The notes: generated by a model not told the origin, from the letters alone. 64,000 nucleotides of DNA from Heliophilum fasciatum (GCF_004341395.1 NZ_SLXT01000006.1:62001-126000); one strand, 5' to 3'; counted from the stretch's first letter, positions 36,453-47,948 are shown. Made by a program: numbers and translations.

Positions 36453-37310
36453 ATGGGGAACTTTACCTACGGCGGGCAAGCCGTGATTGAAGGCGTGATG
36501 ATGCGTGGTCCCGACGAAATGGCCATCGCCGTTCGCCGTCCCGATGCCAGCATTGTGGTGCAGCGGCAGCCGATCGCTTCTTGGCTCAATGCGTCTTGGT
36601 TGATGAAGACGCCCATCTTGCGCGGTACGGGGGCGTTAATCGATGCGCTGGTGCTGGGCATCAAAGCGCTTTCCTTTTCGGCCAGCCAGCAAGGTGAGGA
36701 CGAAGAAGAGCAACTGAGCAGTACCGAGATTGCGGTTACCATCGCCATTGCCATGCTCGCCGGTGCCTTTTTATTTATTGTGGTGCCCACATCGGCGGCC
36801 CATTTGGTGCGCGCTTGGGTGCCTAATCTCTTTTTGCAGAATCTGTTGGAAGGTATCGTCCGGATCGGCGTTTTTTTTGCCTACATTTTGTTGATGGCGC
36901 GCATGCCCGAGATCCAGCGGGTGTTTCAATATCATGGTGCTGAGCACAAAGTGATTCATGCCCATGAAGCCGGTGTGGAACTGACCGTCGATAACGCCCA
37001 GCGCTACACGACGGAGCACCCGCGCTGTGGCACCAGTTTTTTGCTTTTTGTGATGGTCTTGAAGATCTTGGTCTTTTCGTTGTTGCCCGATGCGGCGCTG
37101 GCCATGAAAGTACTTTTTCGCTTGGCCTTGGTGCCGCTGGTGGCGGGGATCAGTTATGAGTTGATCAAGCTTTCCGGCAAGTATCCCGCGATGGGGCTGG
37201 TGCGCTTGTTCATCTTACCGGGGCTTTGGTTGCAGCGCTTGACGACGCGGGAGCCCGATGATCAGCAAGTGGAAGTGGCGATTCATGCACTCCAGGCCGT
37301 ACGGCGCTAA
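36453..37310 (+). CDS. DUF1385 membrane protein (YqhQ-like)
   Basis: 285 residues, starting MGNFTYGGQAVIEGVMMRGPDEMAIAVRRPDASI, the DUF1385 signature, with membrane helices around 90-115, 125-150 and 195-240. QYHGAEHKVIHAHEAG and TEHPRCGTSFLLFVMV are conserved His/Cys motifs, probably metal-binding. Biochemical role unknown; the family regularly stands next to prfA/prmC. GGAGGCGCTT precedes the ATG. Confidence 0.9.
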   Translation: MGNFTYGGQAVIEGVMMRGPDEMAIAVRRPDASIVVQRQPIASWLNASWLMKTPILRGTGALIDALVLGIKALSFSASQQGEDEEEQLSSTEIAVTIAIAMLAGAFLFIVVPTSAAHLVRAWVPNLFLQNLLEGIVRIGVFFAYILLMARMPEIQRVFQYHGAEHKVIHAHEAGVELTVDNAQRYTTEHPRCGTSFLLFVMVLKILVFSLLPDAALAMKVLFRLALVPLVAGISYELIKLSGKYPAMGLVRLFILPGLWLQRLTTREPDDQQVEVAIHALQAVRR

Positions 37311-37376
37311 GTACGTACGCCACGACGTAAAAGAGAATCGAAAATGGGAAGTTCAAGCAAAGCAGGTGAGAGTGGC

Positions 37377-38441
37377 ATGATTGATAAATTAGAAGTGTTG
37401 GAGCAGCGCTATGAAGAACTAACGTCGCTGCTCAGTGACCCCGAAGTGATCAATGATCAAGCATCGTGGCAACGTCACGCCAAGCAGCAAGCCGGAATGA
37501 CGGAAATCGTCGAAGTGTTCCGGCAGTATAAGGGCATCTTGGCCGATCAGGAAACGGCCGAACTGATGCTGGCCGAAGACGATCCGGAGATGCGCGAGAT
37601 GGCTGAAGCGGAGCTCAAAGAATTGGCCCAAAGCCGGGCGGCGCTGGAACAATCGCTGAAGCTGTTGCTGCTGCCCAAAGATCCCAACGATGAAAAGAAC
37701 GTCATCGTCGAAGTGCGCGCCGGTACCGGTGGTGAAGAAGCGGCGCTGTTTGCCGGTGATCTTTATCGCATGTACACGCGCTACGCCGATCGGCAGGGGT
37801 GGCGCACGGAATTGTTGTCGGCCAACTATACCGACATCGGCGGTTTCAAAGAAGTGATCTTCCTGATCGAAGGGCGCGGCGCCTTCTCCAAGCTTAAGTT
37901 CGAGTCCGGGGTACACCGGGTGCAGCGGGTACCGGCAACCGAAGCCAGCGGTCGTATCCATACGTCGGCAGCGACGGTCGCCGTCTTGCCGGAAGCGGAA
38001 GAAGTGGAGATCGACATCAATCCCAATGAACTGCGCATCGATGTGTTTTGCGCCTCCGGTGCCGGTGGCCAGCACGTTAACAAAACCGAATCAGCGGTGC
38101 GGATTACCCATATACCGACGGGCGTTGTCGTTTCCTGCCAAGATGAAAAATCCCAGTTGAAAAACAAGGATAAGGCCATGCGTGTGCTCCGGGCGCGGTT
38201 GTTGGAAAAAGCCCAGGAAGAACAGCAAGGGGAAATGGCCAGCGTGCGTAAGTCCCAAGTTGGATCGGGCGATCGTTCCGAGCGCATCCGCACCTATAAC
38301 TTTCCCCAAGGGCGCGTGACGGATCATCGCATCGGCTTGACGCTGCACAAACTGGACACGATCTTGGACGGCGATCTGACAGAGGTCATCGATGCCTTGG
38401 TGACGACAGATCAAGCGGAGAAGTTGAAAGACATTGAATAA
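37377..38441 (+). CDS. prfA: Peptide chain release factor 1
   Basis: Reads UAA/UAG stop codons and releases the peptide. 354 residues. Codon-recognition tripeptide PAT at 186-188; catalytic GGQ at 230-232 in [17 protein letters not shown] 37377 follows AGGTGAGAGTGGC; an ATG at 37344 is in frame but less likely. The gene for its GGQ methyltransferase, prmC, overlaps its 3' end by eight bases. Confidence 0.97.
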   Translation: MIDKLEVLEQRYEELTSLLSDPEVINDQASWQRHAKQQAGMTEIVEVFRQYKGILADQETAELMLAEDDPEMREMAEAELKELAQSRAALEQSLKLLLLPKDPNDEKNVIVEVRAGTGGEEAALFAGDLYRMYTRYADRQGWRTELLSANYTDIGGFKEVIFLIEGRGAFSKLKFESGVHRVQRVPATEASGRIHTSAATVAVLPEAEEVEIDINPNELRIDVFCASGAGGQHVNKTESAVRITHIPTGVVVSCQDEKSQLKNKDKAMRVLRARLLEKAQEEQQGEMASVRKSQVGSGDRSERIRTYNFPQGRVTDHRIGLTLHKLDTILDGDLTEVIDALVTTDQAEKLKDIE

Positions 38442-39321
38442 GCAAAAAACCATCGGCGAGGCATTGCGGCAGGGGGTAGCGGCTTTTACAGAAGCGGCCA
38501 TCCCTTCGCCGCGGCTGGAAGCCGAAGTGTTATTGGCCTCGCTGCTGGGTCTCCGGCGGGCGGGGCTTTTGGCGCGCTTGCGCGATCCTCTGGAAGAAAA
38601 AACGGAGCAGCAGTGGTCGCGGTGGCTCGCCGAGCGCTGCTGCGGCCGGCCGCTGCAATACATTACGGGACAGCAGGAATTCTGGGGCCTGGATTTTGCT
38701 GTGACACCGGACGTGCTGATCCCGCGGGGCGACACGGAAGTGTTGGTGGAAACGGCGCTGGCCTTGCTGCGCGACCCGGCGACGGCCTTGCCGGGGTCGA
38801 TTGTCGATGTCGGTACCGGTTCCGGGGCGATTGCTGTGGCGCTGGCGCGGGAACTGCCGGACCGGACGGTGCTGGCGATCGATCGTTCGGAAGCCGCCCT
38901 GGCGGTGGCCCGGGCAAACGGCCGACGCCACGGCGTAAATGGGCAAATTACGTGGCTGCCGGGTGATTTGCTGCAACCCGTGCTGGATCGGGGTGAACGT
39001 CCGGCGATGATCCTGTCCAATCCGCCTTATATTTGCACCGGTGATCTGGCGGGGTTGCAGCGGGAAGTGGTCGGCTTTGAGCCCCACCTGGCCCTTGATG
39101 GCGGTGATGACGGTCTCCTCTGTTACCGCCGGTTGGTGCCCCAGGCAGCAGCGTTGCTTTTGCCGGGTGGTTGGCTGGTCGTGGAAATCGGCTGTGACCA
39201 GGGAAGCGATGTGGCGGGACTGATGAGGGCGCAAGGCTTTGCCGGTGTGCGCGTCATTGCCGATATGGCCGGGCTCGATCGTGTAGTGGTTGGTCAGTGG
39301 CATCGTCGGGAGGCGAAATAA
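38434..39321 (+). CDS. prmC: Release factor glutamine methyltransferase PrmC
   Basis: Methylates the GGQ glutamine of release factors using SAM. 295 residues: helical N-domain, SAM site [18 protein letters not shown] near 125-142, and catalytic NPPY in [12 protein letters not shown] near 195. TTG start 38434 with GGAGAAG upstream, overlapping the end of prfA, its substrate gene. Confidence 0.94.
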   Translation: MNKQKTIGEALRQGVAAFTEAAIPSPRLEAEVLLASLLGLRRAGLLARLRDPLEEKTEQQWSRWLAERCCGRPLQYITGQQEFWGLDFAVTPDVLIPRGDTEVLVETALALLRDPATALPGSIVDVGTGSGAIAVALARELPDRTVLAIDRSEAALAVARANGRRHGVNGQITWLPGDLLQPVLDRGERPAMILSNPPYICTGDLAGLQREVVGFEPHLALDGGDDGLLCYRRLVPQAAALLLPGGWLVVEIGCDQGSDVAGLMRAQGFAGVRVIADMAGLDRVVVGQWHRREAK

Positions 39322-39323
39322 GC

Positions 39324-40493
39324 GTGAAAGATACAAGACAATGGCAGGTTGATCCGCAACAAGCAACGACGGAGGCCGTCGCGGAAGCCGTCGTGCCGGC
39401 GGCGGCGATCTTGCGCCAGGGGGGATTGGTCGCCTTTCCGACGGAAACGGTCTATGGCGTAGGGGCCAATGCCCTGGACGCGCAGGCGGTACAAGCCATT
39501 TTTGCGGCCAAAGGTCGGCCTGCCGATAACCCGCTGATTGTGCATATCGCTGACTGGGCGGCCTTGACACCGCTGATTACGGGGTTGCCCCCGTTGGCAA
39601 AGCGCTTGGCTGAATGCTTTTGGCCGGGACCGCTCACCTTGATTTTGCCGGCATCGCCGCTGGTACCGGCGGAAGTCACGGCTGGATTACCGACTGTGGC
39701 GGTGCGCTGGCCGGCCCATCCCGTGGCGGAAGCCTTGATTCGTGCCGCCGGTGTGCCGGTGGCGGCGCCTTCGGCCAATCGCTCCGGCAAGCCGAGCCCA
39801 ACCGATGCGGTGCATGTGCTCGAAGATCTGGGCGGGCGTATCGACGGGATCGTTGACGGCGGTCCTTGCGCCGTCGGTGTCGAGTCGACGGTTCTCGATG
39901 TGACCGTCGATCCGCCGGCGATCTTGCGGCCCGGTGGCATTACGGCCGATATGTTGCGACCGCTGCTGCCTGGTGGACGCTTGCAGGGGGAAGGCGTGTC
40001 GGAACAGGAACGGGCCGGTGAGCCGGTCGGCGATCCGGTGGGAGAAGCACCGCGAGCGCCAGGGATGAAATATACCCACTACGCACCTTCGGCGGACGTG
40101 TTTTTGCTGCCCGGCCCTTGGGAAGCGCAAGTGGCGCTGCTGCGCCGTACGATTGCAGCGCCTCCGGCAGGGGGGACGCTGGGGTTGCTGATCTCCGAGG
40201 AGACCTTGCGGGAACTGGGCGATCTTTTGGTACGGCCGGAATCGGCGGAAGGGGTGCTGTACCGTTCCGGTCACTTGATTGTCGGCATCGTCGGCCGGCG
40301 AGGTCAATTGACAACGGTCGCCAAAAAACTCTTCCGCGCTTTGCGTGCCTTTGATCATACCGATGCGGCAATGATTGTCGCCGAAACCTACCCAGCCGAA
40401 GGTATCGGTGCTGCCCTGATGAATCGTCTCTGCAAAAGCGCTGGTGGCCGCGTATGGCCGGCAGGCAATCCGGCATATAACGTAAGGAGGTAG
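39324..40493 (+). CDS. Threonylcarbamoyl-AMP synthase (Sua5 type)
   Basis: First step of t6A37 tRNA modification: makes threonylcarbamoyl-AMP from Thr, bicarbonate and ATP. 389 residues: YrdC domain (about 20-215: GGLVAFPTETVYGVGANA, KGRPADNPL, APSANRSGKPSPT) followed by a Sua5 domain (about 255-385, beginning with MKYTHYAPSADVFLLPG). GTG 39324 follows GGGAGG at ten bases. Starts 2 bp after prmC. Corresponds to B. subtilis ywlC in position. Confidence 0.94.
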   Translation: MKDTRQWQVDPQQATTEAVAEAVVPAAAILRQGGLVAFPTETVYGVGANALDAQAVQAIFAAKGRPADNPLIVHIADWAALTPLITGLPPLAKRLAECFWPGPLTLILPASPLVPAEVTAGLPTVAVRWPAHPVAEALIRAAGVPVAAPSANRSGKPSPTDAVHVLEDLGGRIDGIVDGGPCAVGVESTVLDVTVDPPAILRPGGITADMLRPLLPGGRLQGEGVSEQERAGEPVGDPVGEAPRAPGMKYTHYAPSADVFLLPGPWEAQVALLRRTIAAPPAGGTLGLLISEETLRELGDLLVRPESAEGVLYRSGHLIVGIVGRRGQLTTVAKKLFRALRAFDHTDAAMIVAETYPAEGIGAALMNRLCKSAGGRVWPAGNPAYNVRR

Positions 40494-40517
40494 CCGGAGA
40501 GCGAGGGGGCGTATCGC

Positions 40518-41078
40518 GTGGTCTGGGATCCATGGATGATCGGCGGTCTCGCGCTGGGGCTCAGTGCCGATGCGTGTACGGTGGCGATCGGCATCGGGTT
40601 GCGCGGTGTGCAACTACGCACGCTTATAAGTTTTGCGCTGCTCGTGGCCTTTTTTCATGTATGCATGCCTTGGGGCGGCACGTGGATTGGTACACTGTTG
40701 GGCCGGTTTGTCGGTGAGTGGGCCGGACCGGCCGTTGCTTTGCTGTTTGTGGGGTTAGGTCTGCGGGAGATCTGGACTGCTTGTCAACCGGCCCGGGACG
40801 GTTCGCTGCCGGCCGCGAAGATGACGGTGCTGGAGTTGGTTCTTTTGGCGTTTGGTGTCAGTTTGGATGCCCTCACCGTCGGCGTGGGCTTAGGGACGCT
40901 CGGTGTGATGCAAAACGCCTTGTATCTGGGCATCGGCGCCGCCGCCGGTTTGATGAGTTTCGGCGGCAGTTTGTTGGGGCGCCATGCAGGGCAGCGTATG
41001 GGCGGTGTTGCCCAGGTGGCCGGCGGCTTGCTTTTGCTTGTGCTCGGCGGTAAGCTATGGTTAGGCATGGGCCCATGA
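40518..41078 (+). CDS. mntP: Manganese efflux pump MntP
   Basis: Exports Mn2+ across the membrane. 186 residues, six transmembrane helices in two repeats. The paired acidic motifs are LALGLSADACTVAIGIGL (about 11-28) and LAFGVSLDALTVGVGLGT (about 113-130), each with a conserved Asp. GTG start. The usual Firmicute position after sua5. Confidence 0.9.
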   Translation: MVWDPWMIGGLALGLSADACTVAIGIGLRGVQLRTLISFALLVAFFHVCMPWGGTWIGTLLGRFVGEWAGPAVALLFVGLGLREIWTACQPARDGSLPAAKMTVLELVLLAFGVSLDALTVGVGLGTLGVMQNALYLGIGAAAGLMSFGGSLLGRHAGQRMGGVAQVAGGLLLLVLGGKLWLGMGP

Positions 41079-41108
41079 TCGAAAGCAGGAAGCGGAGGGC
41101 GGTAACGG

Positions 41109-41570
41109 GTGCAACTTTTATTGGTTTGTTTTGGCAACACTTGTCGCAGTGCCATGGCGCAGGCCTTGGCGGAGCAGATGCTTGCGGAGGAACCGGCGGG
41201 AACCATGACGATCCGATCGGCCGGTATTTTTGCTGCCGGTGGCGCGCCGGCATCGTTGATGGCGCAAAAAGTGATGGCCAAGCGCGGGATCAGTCTGGCC
41301 GGTCATCGCGCAACGCCGGTGCAACTGGACTTGGTCGCTGAGAGTGACTTGGTGTTAACGATGGAAGGTCGCCATCGCCAGCTTCTTTGTGAGCGCATGC
41401 CGGAGCATGCCCATAAAATTCATGAGCTGCTGGCCTTTGCCGGTAGCAGCGGCGATGTATCCGACCCGTACGGTGGCGATGAGGAAGTCTATCAAGCTTG
41501 TGCGGATGAACTCACTGCGGCGCTGCAGGCACTGTTGGCGCGGCTGCGTCGAACGGAAGGACCGTTGTAA
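41109..41570 (+). CDS. Low-molecular-weight protein tyrosine/arginine phosphatase (YwlE-like)
   Basis: 153 residues. The P-loop is CFGNTCRS (C7 to R13, CX5R) and the general acid is in SDPYGGDEEVY near 118. The middle TCR with Thr after Asn is like B. subtilis YwlE, a protein-arginine phosphatase, and it holds the same chromosomal place, so arginine phosphatase is a reasonable but unproven reading. GTG start with GGAGGGCGGTAACGG upstream. Confidence 0.9.
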   Translation: MQLLLVCFGNTCRSAMAQALAEQMLAEEPAGTMTIRSAGIFAAGGAPASLMAQKVMAKRGISLAGHRATPVQLDLVAESDLVLTMEGRHRQLLCERMPEHAHKIHELLAFAGSSGDVSDPYGGDEEVYQACADELTAALQALLARLRRTEGPL

Positions 41571-41715
41571 GCTTCGTCAAAGGCATCGGCTACCAGGCAA
41601 AGTCGATGCTTTTTTTGCGGTTTTTTATCAGGATAAAAGGGAATAGCCCAATGGATGTCGAACGAATTTATGTTTATCTAAAATTATTTTGTGCAGAAAG
41701 AATAGGATGATGATC

Positions 41716-42177
41716 ATGCGCATTGCGATCGCCAGCGATCATGGTGGCTTCCGGCTCAAAGAAGAAGTAAAAGGTTTTTTACAGGGACTCCAAAACGCGG
41801 ATGCCGACGGGGGTTCGTTGGAGATTATCGATCTGGGCACGGATTCGGAACAGTCGGTGGACTATCCGGACTACGGTGAAAAAGTGGCTCGTGCTGTGGC
41901 CGCCGGTGATTACGATCGCGGAATTGTGGTTTGCGGCACCGGAATCGGCATTTCGATCGCCGCCAATAAAATTGCCGGGATCCGGGCTGCCCTTTGCCAT
42001 GAGCCCTACTCCGCACGGATGGCACGGGAACATAATGATGCCAATGTGCTGGCTTTGGGTGGACGGGTAACGGGACCGGAACTGGCGCGCGAGATCGTCC
42101 AAGCTTTTGTAACAACGGAATTTGCCGGGGGGCGTCACGCCAAGCGGCTGGACAAGATCGCTGCCTTAGAGCGCTAA
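41716..42177 (+). CDS. rpiB: Ribose-5-phosphate isomerase B
   Basis: Interconverts ribose-5-phosphate and ribulose-5-phosphate. 153 residues. [18 protein letters not shown] start, [10 protein letters not shown] near 49-58, catalytic C73 in [18 protein letters not shown] 41716 is the start matching the family; ATGs at 41707 and 41710 are in frame just upstream. Next gene follows closely. Confidence 0.95.
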   Translation: MRIAIASDHGGFRLKEEVKGFLQGLQNADADGGSLEIIDLGTDSEQSVDYPDYGEKVARAVAAGDYDRGIVVCGTGIGISIAANKIAGIRAALCHEPYSARMAREHNDANVLALGGRVTGPELAREIVQAFVTTEFAGGRHAKRLDKIAALER

Positions 42178-42195
42178 GTGAAGGAGGCGACTGGG

Positions 42196-42744
42196 GTGAG
42201 CGAAGCGATCGAGGCCCAAGTACGCGATGCGGCGGAAGAGCTTTGCCGCATCGCAGCGCTGCAGGCCGGACAGATCCTTGTCGTAGGTTGCAGTACGTCG
42301 GAAGTGATCGGCAGGGTCATCGGTACGTCCGGATCGGCCGAAGCGGCCCAGGCGATTTTGGCCGGTTTGCAGAGCGCCGTCCGTGAAAAAAACATCTTTT
42401 TAGCGATCCAGTGCTGTGAGCACTTGAATCGTGCCCTGGTCGTGGAGCGCGCACTGTTGCAAATCTATCCGCACTTGGAAGAAGTGACCGTGTACCCGGT
42501 GGCGCAGGCCGGCGGTGCATTGGCAGCAGCAGCGATGGCGGCTTTTGTCGAACCGGTGGTCATCGCCCAGGTACAAGCCCATGCCGGATTGGATATCGGT
42601 GAAACGATGATCGGGATGCATTTGCGGCCCGTAGCCGTGCCGGTTCGCTTGCAACGGCGCCAGATCGGTCAAGCCCGGCTCAATGCGGCCCGAACGCGGC
42701 CTAAATTGATCGGTGGCGAACGCGCTTGCTATAGCCGGCCTTAA
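42196..42744 (+). CDS. TIGR01440/YwlG family protein
   Basis: 182 residues of the YwlG family (conserved between rpiB and glyA in Firmicutes, function unknown). Motifs: [23 protein letters not shown] near 26-48, [18 protein letters not shown] near 74-91, and [22 protein letters not shown] near 134-155. GTG 42196 follows AAGGAGG at eight bases. 18 bp after rpiB. Confidence 0.9.
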   Translation: MSEAIEAQVRDAAEELCRIAALQAGQILVVGCSTSEVIGRVIGTSGSAEAAQAILAGLQSAVREKNIFLAIQCCEHLNRALVVERALLQIYPHLEEVTVYPVAQAGGALAAAAMAAFVEPVVIAQVQAHAGLDIGETMIGMHLRPVAVPVRLQRRQIGQARLNAARTRPKLIGGERACYSRP

Positions 42745-42814
42745 TCACAGCAATATCAGTACATGCTTGCGCGGGCAACCAAGCAAAGCGAGATCAAAAA
42801 GTGGAGGAACCAAC

Positions 42815-44062
<1,248 letters not shown>

Positions 44063-44102
44063 GACGATGACCGGCCCATCCAACGATCAAGGGAGAGATA
44101 CG

Positions 44103-44543
44103 ATGCAGATGCGCAAAGATTGGGATCGCTATTTTATCGACATCGCCTTTGAAGTCGGGAGCCGGAGCACCTGCCCCCGCCGTTTTGTCGGCGCCGTCAT
44201 CGTCAAAGATAAAAAAATTAAAGCGACCGGCTACAATGGTAGCCCGCCGCAATTGCCCCATTGTCTTGACGAAGGATGCTTGATGCGCGACAATCATTGT
44301 GTGCGTACCATTCATGCGGAAGTGAACGCATTGATGGAATGTGACCCGGAAGATCGAATAAATGCCACCATCTATGTGACCGATCGTCCCTGCGCCGAAT
44401 GTTCAAAGTTGATCATTGCCGCCGGTATCACCCGCGTGGTCTATGCCCGCGATTATCCGATGGATTGTGACTGGCTGGCGCTGGCCCCCGGGATCGAAGT
44501 GGTCCATCACCCACGCACGGAGGCGACCCCAGAGGCGACGTGA
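44103..44543 (+). CDS. comEB: dCMP deaminase (ComEB-like)
   Basis: Zinc enzyme that deaminates dCMP to dUMP. 146 residues. The zinc site is HAE in TIHAEVNALM and PCAEC in DRPCAECSKLI. GYNGSPPQLPHCLDEGCLM is the substrate loop. ATG 44103 with GGGAGAG upstream. Between glyA and wecB as in bacilli; its link to competence is historical. Confidence 0.93.
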   Translation: MQMRKDWDRYFIDIAFEVGSRSTCPRRFVGAVIVKDKKIKATGYNGSPPQLPHCLDEGCLMRDNHCVRTIHAEVNALMECDPEDRINATIYVTDRPCAECSKLIIAAGITRVVYARDYPMDCDWLALAPGIEVVHHPRTEATPEAT

Positions 44544-44603
44544 TGATGAGGGGGGATACTCCCCTCATCGCACTTTTTCCAGATGATGAGGAGATGAAAC
44601 TGC

Positions 44604-45767
44604 GTGCGCTCACCGATTACCGTCCTTTCTGTTTTTGGTACCCGTCCGGAAGCGATCAAAATGGCGCCGGTGGTGAAAGCCTTAGAAGCCTATGGCGAGC
44701 CGATCCGGTCCCGTGTAGCCGTTACGGCCCAGCACCGGGAGATGCTCGATCAAGTGCTGCGCTTGTTCTCCATTGTTCCTGATGAAGATCTGAACATCAT
44801 GGCGCCGGAACAAACACTGTACGATGTGACCAGCCGGGCGCTTCTGGGGCTGCGCGACGTCTTTACCCGTGAAAAGCCCGATCTGGTGCTTGTCCACGGC
44901 GATACGACGACCACCTTTATCGCATCGCTGGCCGCCTATTACCAGCAGATTCCTGTTGGGCACGTTGAAGCGGGCCTGCGAACGGGCAACAAGTACTCGC
45001 CCTTTCCCGAAGAGATGAATCGTCGTTTGACCGGTGCCATCGCTGAATTGCACTTTGCGCCCACGGCCACATCGGAGCAAAACCTGCTGCAAGAAGCCGT
45101 CGCCCCGTCGGGCATTTATATCACGGGCAACACGGTTATCGACGCCTTGCTGGCCACCGTTCGCCCCGATTACACCTTTGCCGACCCGGCCCTTAATGCC
45201 ATCGATTTTGCGAAGCAGGAAGTGCTGCTGGTGACGACGCACCGCCGGGAAAACCTTGGTGAGCCGATGCGCCAGGTCTATACGGCGCTCAAGACGATCA
45301 TCGAAACGCGGCCCAAGGCGGTGGTGATTTTCCCGGTGCATAAAAACCCGGCCGTTCGACGTGTGGTGGCGGAAGTGCTCGGCGACCTTGACCGCGTTCA
45401 CTTGATCGAGCCGATGGATTATGAGCCCTTTGTCAACCTTATGGCACGCTCTACCTTGATCTTGACGGACTCCGGCGGTATGCAAGAAGAAGCACCGTCG
45501 CTGGGCAAACCGGTCCTGGTCCTTAGGGATACGACGGAACGCCCCGAAGCGGTGGAAGCCGGGACGGTGAAGCTGGTCGGGACCGACGGCGCGCTGATCG
45601 TCCGTGAGGCGCTGACGCTGCTAAGCGATCCCCTGGCCTATGGAGCCATGGCCAATGCGGTGAATCCCTACGGTGACGGCCAGGCATCGCAGCGCATCGC
45701 CCAAGCCATCGCCTATCACTTTGGCCTTACGGGGGAACGACCCGACGCCTTTATCCCGCGAGCGTAG
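44604..45767 (+). CDS. wecB: UDP-N-acetylglucosamine 2-epimerase
   Basis: Makes UDP-ManNAc for wall polymers. 387 residues. FGTRPEAIKMAPVVKAL near 11-27, VHGDTTTTFIASLAAYY near 98-114, HVEAGLRTGNKYSPFPEEMNR, and TDSGGMQEEAPSLGKPVLVLRDTTERPE near 291-318 are all diagnostic. GTG start with GAGGAGATG upstream. The atp operon follows after a 165-225 bp gap. Confidence 0.95.
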   Translation: MRSPITVLSVFGTRPEAIKMAPVVKALEAYGEPIRSRVAVTAQHREMLDQVLRLFSIVPDEDLNIMAPEQTLYDVTSRALLGLRDVFTREKPDLVLVHGDTTTTFIASLAAYYQQIPVGHVEAGLRTGNKYSPFPEEMNRRLTGAIAELHFAPTATSEQNLLQEAVAPSGIYITGNTVIDALLATVRPDYTFADPALNAIDFAKQEVLLVTTHRRENLGEPMRQVYTALKTIIETRPKAVVIFPVHKNPAVRRVVAEVLGDLDRVHLIEPMDYEPFVNLMARSTLILTDSGGMQEEAPSLGKPVLVLRDTTERPEAVEAGTVKLVGTDGALIVREALTLLSDPLAYGAMANAVNPYGDGQASQRIAQAIAYHFGLTGERPDAFIPRA

Positions 45768-45845
45768 CGTAGAAAAAAGGCGGATGCGAACCGGGCGCCC
45801 CGATGTCGTCGATTGTATTTTTGTGTACTCGCCAAGTTTTTTTTG

Positions 45846-45860
45846 AATCCTAACAGGATT
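45846..45860 (+). other. Inverted repeat upstream of the atp operon
   Basis: AATCCT-AAC-AGGATT, preceded by eight or more Ts. In the 45768-45992 gap, where the atp promoter should lie; no confident -35/-10 pair was found. Confidence 0.4.
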
Positions 45861-45992
45861 TTCGAATTTCGCCCCGAATAGGTTATGTCGGAATAAAAAG
45901 GACGGGCCTAAATCGATAGCTCCCGGTGAGGTATGAATGACAATTCACCAGGAGAGGATAACGATGGGAAGCTTGAAGTAGGAGGAAGCGCG

Positions 45993-46277
45993 TTGACGAG
46001 CTCTATGCGTGACACACGACGCACGTTTAAGGCGATCGCCTTGGTTTCGTCGATCGGTACCCAATTTGCTGCTTCCGTCGTTCTTGGTTTTATGGCCGGC
46101 CGTTATGCAGACACCCAATTGGGGACAGACCCGTGGCTCATGCTCTGTGGCGTGTTGGTGGGCGTAGCCAGCGGGTTTTTCAGCGTCTACCATCTGGTAA
46201 AAAAACACTATCGCGAAGACGAACGTAAGTTCGGTACCTCGCCAACCAACGGCCCATCGAAAAACGGCGGTACCTGA
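45993..46277 (+). CDS. AtpZ/AtpI-family small membrane protein
   Basis: 94 residues, two membrane helices (about 13-35 and 48-70: IALVSSIGTQFAASVVLGFMAG; LMLCGVLVGVASGFFSVYHLV), the size and pattern of AtpZ/DUF-type proteins preceding atpI. Probably helps ATP synthase assembly or Mg2+ uptake (known for AtpZ-AtpI pairs; inferred here). TTG 45993 is preceded by TAGGAGG at seven bases. ATG 45933 is in frame but would add a hydrophilic 20-residue tail. First gene of the atp operon. Confidence 0.75.
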   Translation: MTSSMRDTRRTFKAIALVSSIGTQFAASVVLGFMAGRYADTQLGTDPWLMLCGVLVGVASGFFSVYHLVKKHYREDERKFGTSPTNGPSKNGGT

Positions 46278-46321
46278 TTCCAGGGAACGCTTGTTCATCG
46301 AGAGAGAGGATGAGGCCGAAC

Positions 46322-46717
46322 ATGGAACTATCCAGGCTTCTCGCACGGCTGTGGCGACAGGCGCTCCTCGGGGTGGGTACTTGCCTGGCGCTCGTGCCTT
46401 TTGTTGATACACCAGCGTGGCCAGCCGGTTTCGCCCTCGGGTTGACATCGGGGCTCCTGGCTTCCTGGCTACTCATTCTGCGGCTTCGCCGCATGGAGGA
46501 ACAACCGGCCGCACAAGCGGTGCGCAGCATTCAACTTAGTTCCCTGTCGCGGTTTGCGCTGGGGGCACTGGCGCTGCTGATTGCTTTTCAAAACCCCCGG
46601 CTGTTTGACCTCCTTGCTACGGGAATCGGCTTGATCAGCTATCACCTCTATTCCATCTTCCTGGGATGGGTGGAGACGCAACGAGCCGATACCGAAATTA
46701 CGCAGAGAAAGGAGTGA
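46322..46717 (+). CDS. atpI: ATP synthase protein I
   Basis: Membrane protein that helps assemble the c-ring. 131 residues, four hydrophobic segments (about 10-28, 33-52, 77-93 and 97-115), ending hydrophilic. The typical variable AtpI location directly before atpB. ATG 46322 with GAGG six bases upstream. Confidence 0.8.
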   Translation: MELSRLLARLWRQALLGVGTCLALVPFVDTPAWPAGFALGLTSGLLASWLLILRLRRMEEQPAAQAVRSIQLSSLSRFALGALALLIAFQNPRLFDLLATGIGLISYHLYSIFLGWVETQRADTEITQRKE

Positions 46718-46730
46718 AACAGAAAACAAC

Positions 46731-47465
46731 ATGGAACACGCTAGAACTTTATGGCACTTCTTGGGGATGGACTTTTGGGCGGACACCCTCGTGATGACTT
46801 GGATCGTCATTATCTTTATGGTAATCTTCGGGGCAATGGCCGGACGGGCGGCGACGACTGGTGTACCGGGCCGTTTGGTCGCTGTCTGGGAAATCATCAT
46901 CGACTTTGTCCGCGGACTCGTTGCCGAAAACTGCGACTACAAGAAGATGGCCGGCTTGCTCAGCTACCTGGTAACGCTGATCATGTTCATTTTCTTCTCC
47001 AACATCCTGGGGCTCTTCCCGAACCTGACCTTTGAAATCGGCCACATCAAGGCAGGGGGGAACATGGCTTCGCCAACAGCCGACTTAAACACCACCTTGG
47101 CCTTGGCCACCCTGACGATCGTCTTGGCCCAATACTACGGCATCAAGTACAACGGCGCTCACTACTTTGGCCACTTCTTCGCACCGCACTGGGCGTTCTT
47201 CCCTTTGCATGCAGTTGAACTGGTGACCAAGCCGGTGACGCTGGCTTTCCGTCTATATGGCAACATCTACGCCGGTGAAGTTTTGATCGCCGTACTGTTG
47301 ACCTTTATCCCCTTTGGTTTAACCTACGTACTGGGTGGATTTATTCCCCACGTCGTATGGTTAGCCTTCTCCACCTTCGTCGGCGTCATCCAATCCTTCG
47401 TCTTCACCGTGCTGACGATCGTCTACATTTCCCAAGCCATCGGCGAAGCGGCCGACGGACATTAA
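46731..47465 (+). CDS. atpB: ATP synthase subunit a
   Basis: Fo stator channel subunit. 244 residues, six helices. The essential arginine is in PVTLAFRLYGNIYAGEVLIAVLL near 168-190. NILGLFPNLTFEIGHIKAGG earlier is typical. Starts 13 bp after atpI. Confidence 0.96.
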   Translation: MEHARTLWHFLGMDFWADTLVMTWIVIIFMVIFGAMAGRAATTGVPGRLVAVWEIIIDFVRGLVAENCDYKKMAGLLSYLVTLIMFIFFSNILGLFPNLTFEIGHIKAGGNMASPTADLNTTLALATLTIVLAQYYGIKYNGAHYFGHFFAPHWAFFPLHAVELVTKPVTLAFRLYGNIYAGEVLIAVLLTFIPFGLTYVLGGFIPHVVWLAFSTFVGVIQSFVFTVLTIVYISQAIGEAADGH

Positions 47466-47492
47466 TCCCGGCGGCCCCAGTCCGCCCCATCC

Positions 47493-47510
47493 CGGTCTGC
47501 ATGCAGACCG
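47493..47510 (+). other. Perfect 18-bp palindrome between atpB and atpE
   Basis: CGGTCTGCATGCAGACCG, fully self-complementary, 28 bp after the atpB stop. It can form a stem in the mRNA. Confidence 0.85.
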
Positions 47511-47525
47511 CTGACCAGTCCCTGA

Positions 47526-47837
<312 letters not shown>

Positions 47838-47948
47838 TCTCGGTTTCCATTCCCGGTTGCCGTCGCGAATGTGGCCAGGCATCATGTCTGAAGACCGCAT
47901 AACGGACGGATATCGTTCCCTATCGTTCTCCACTTGGGAGGTTGTGCA

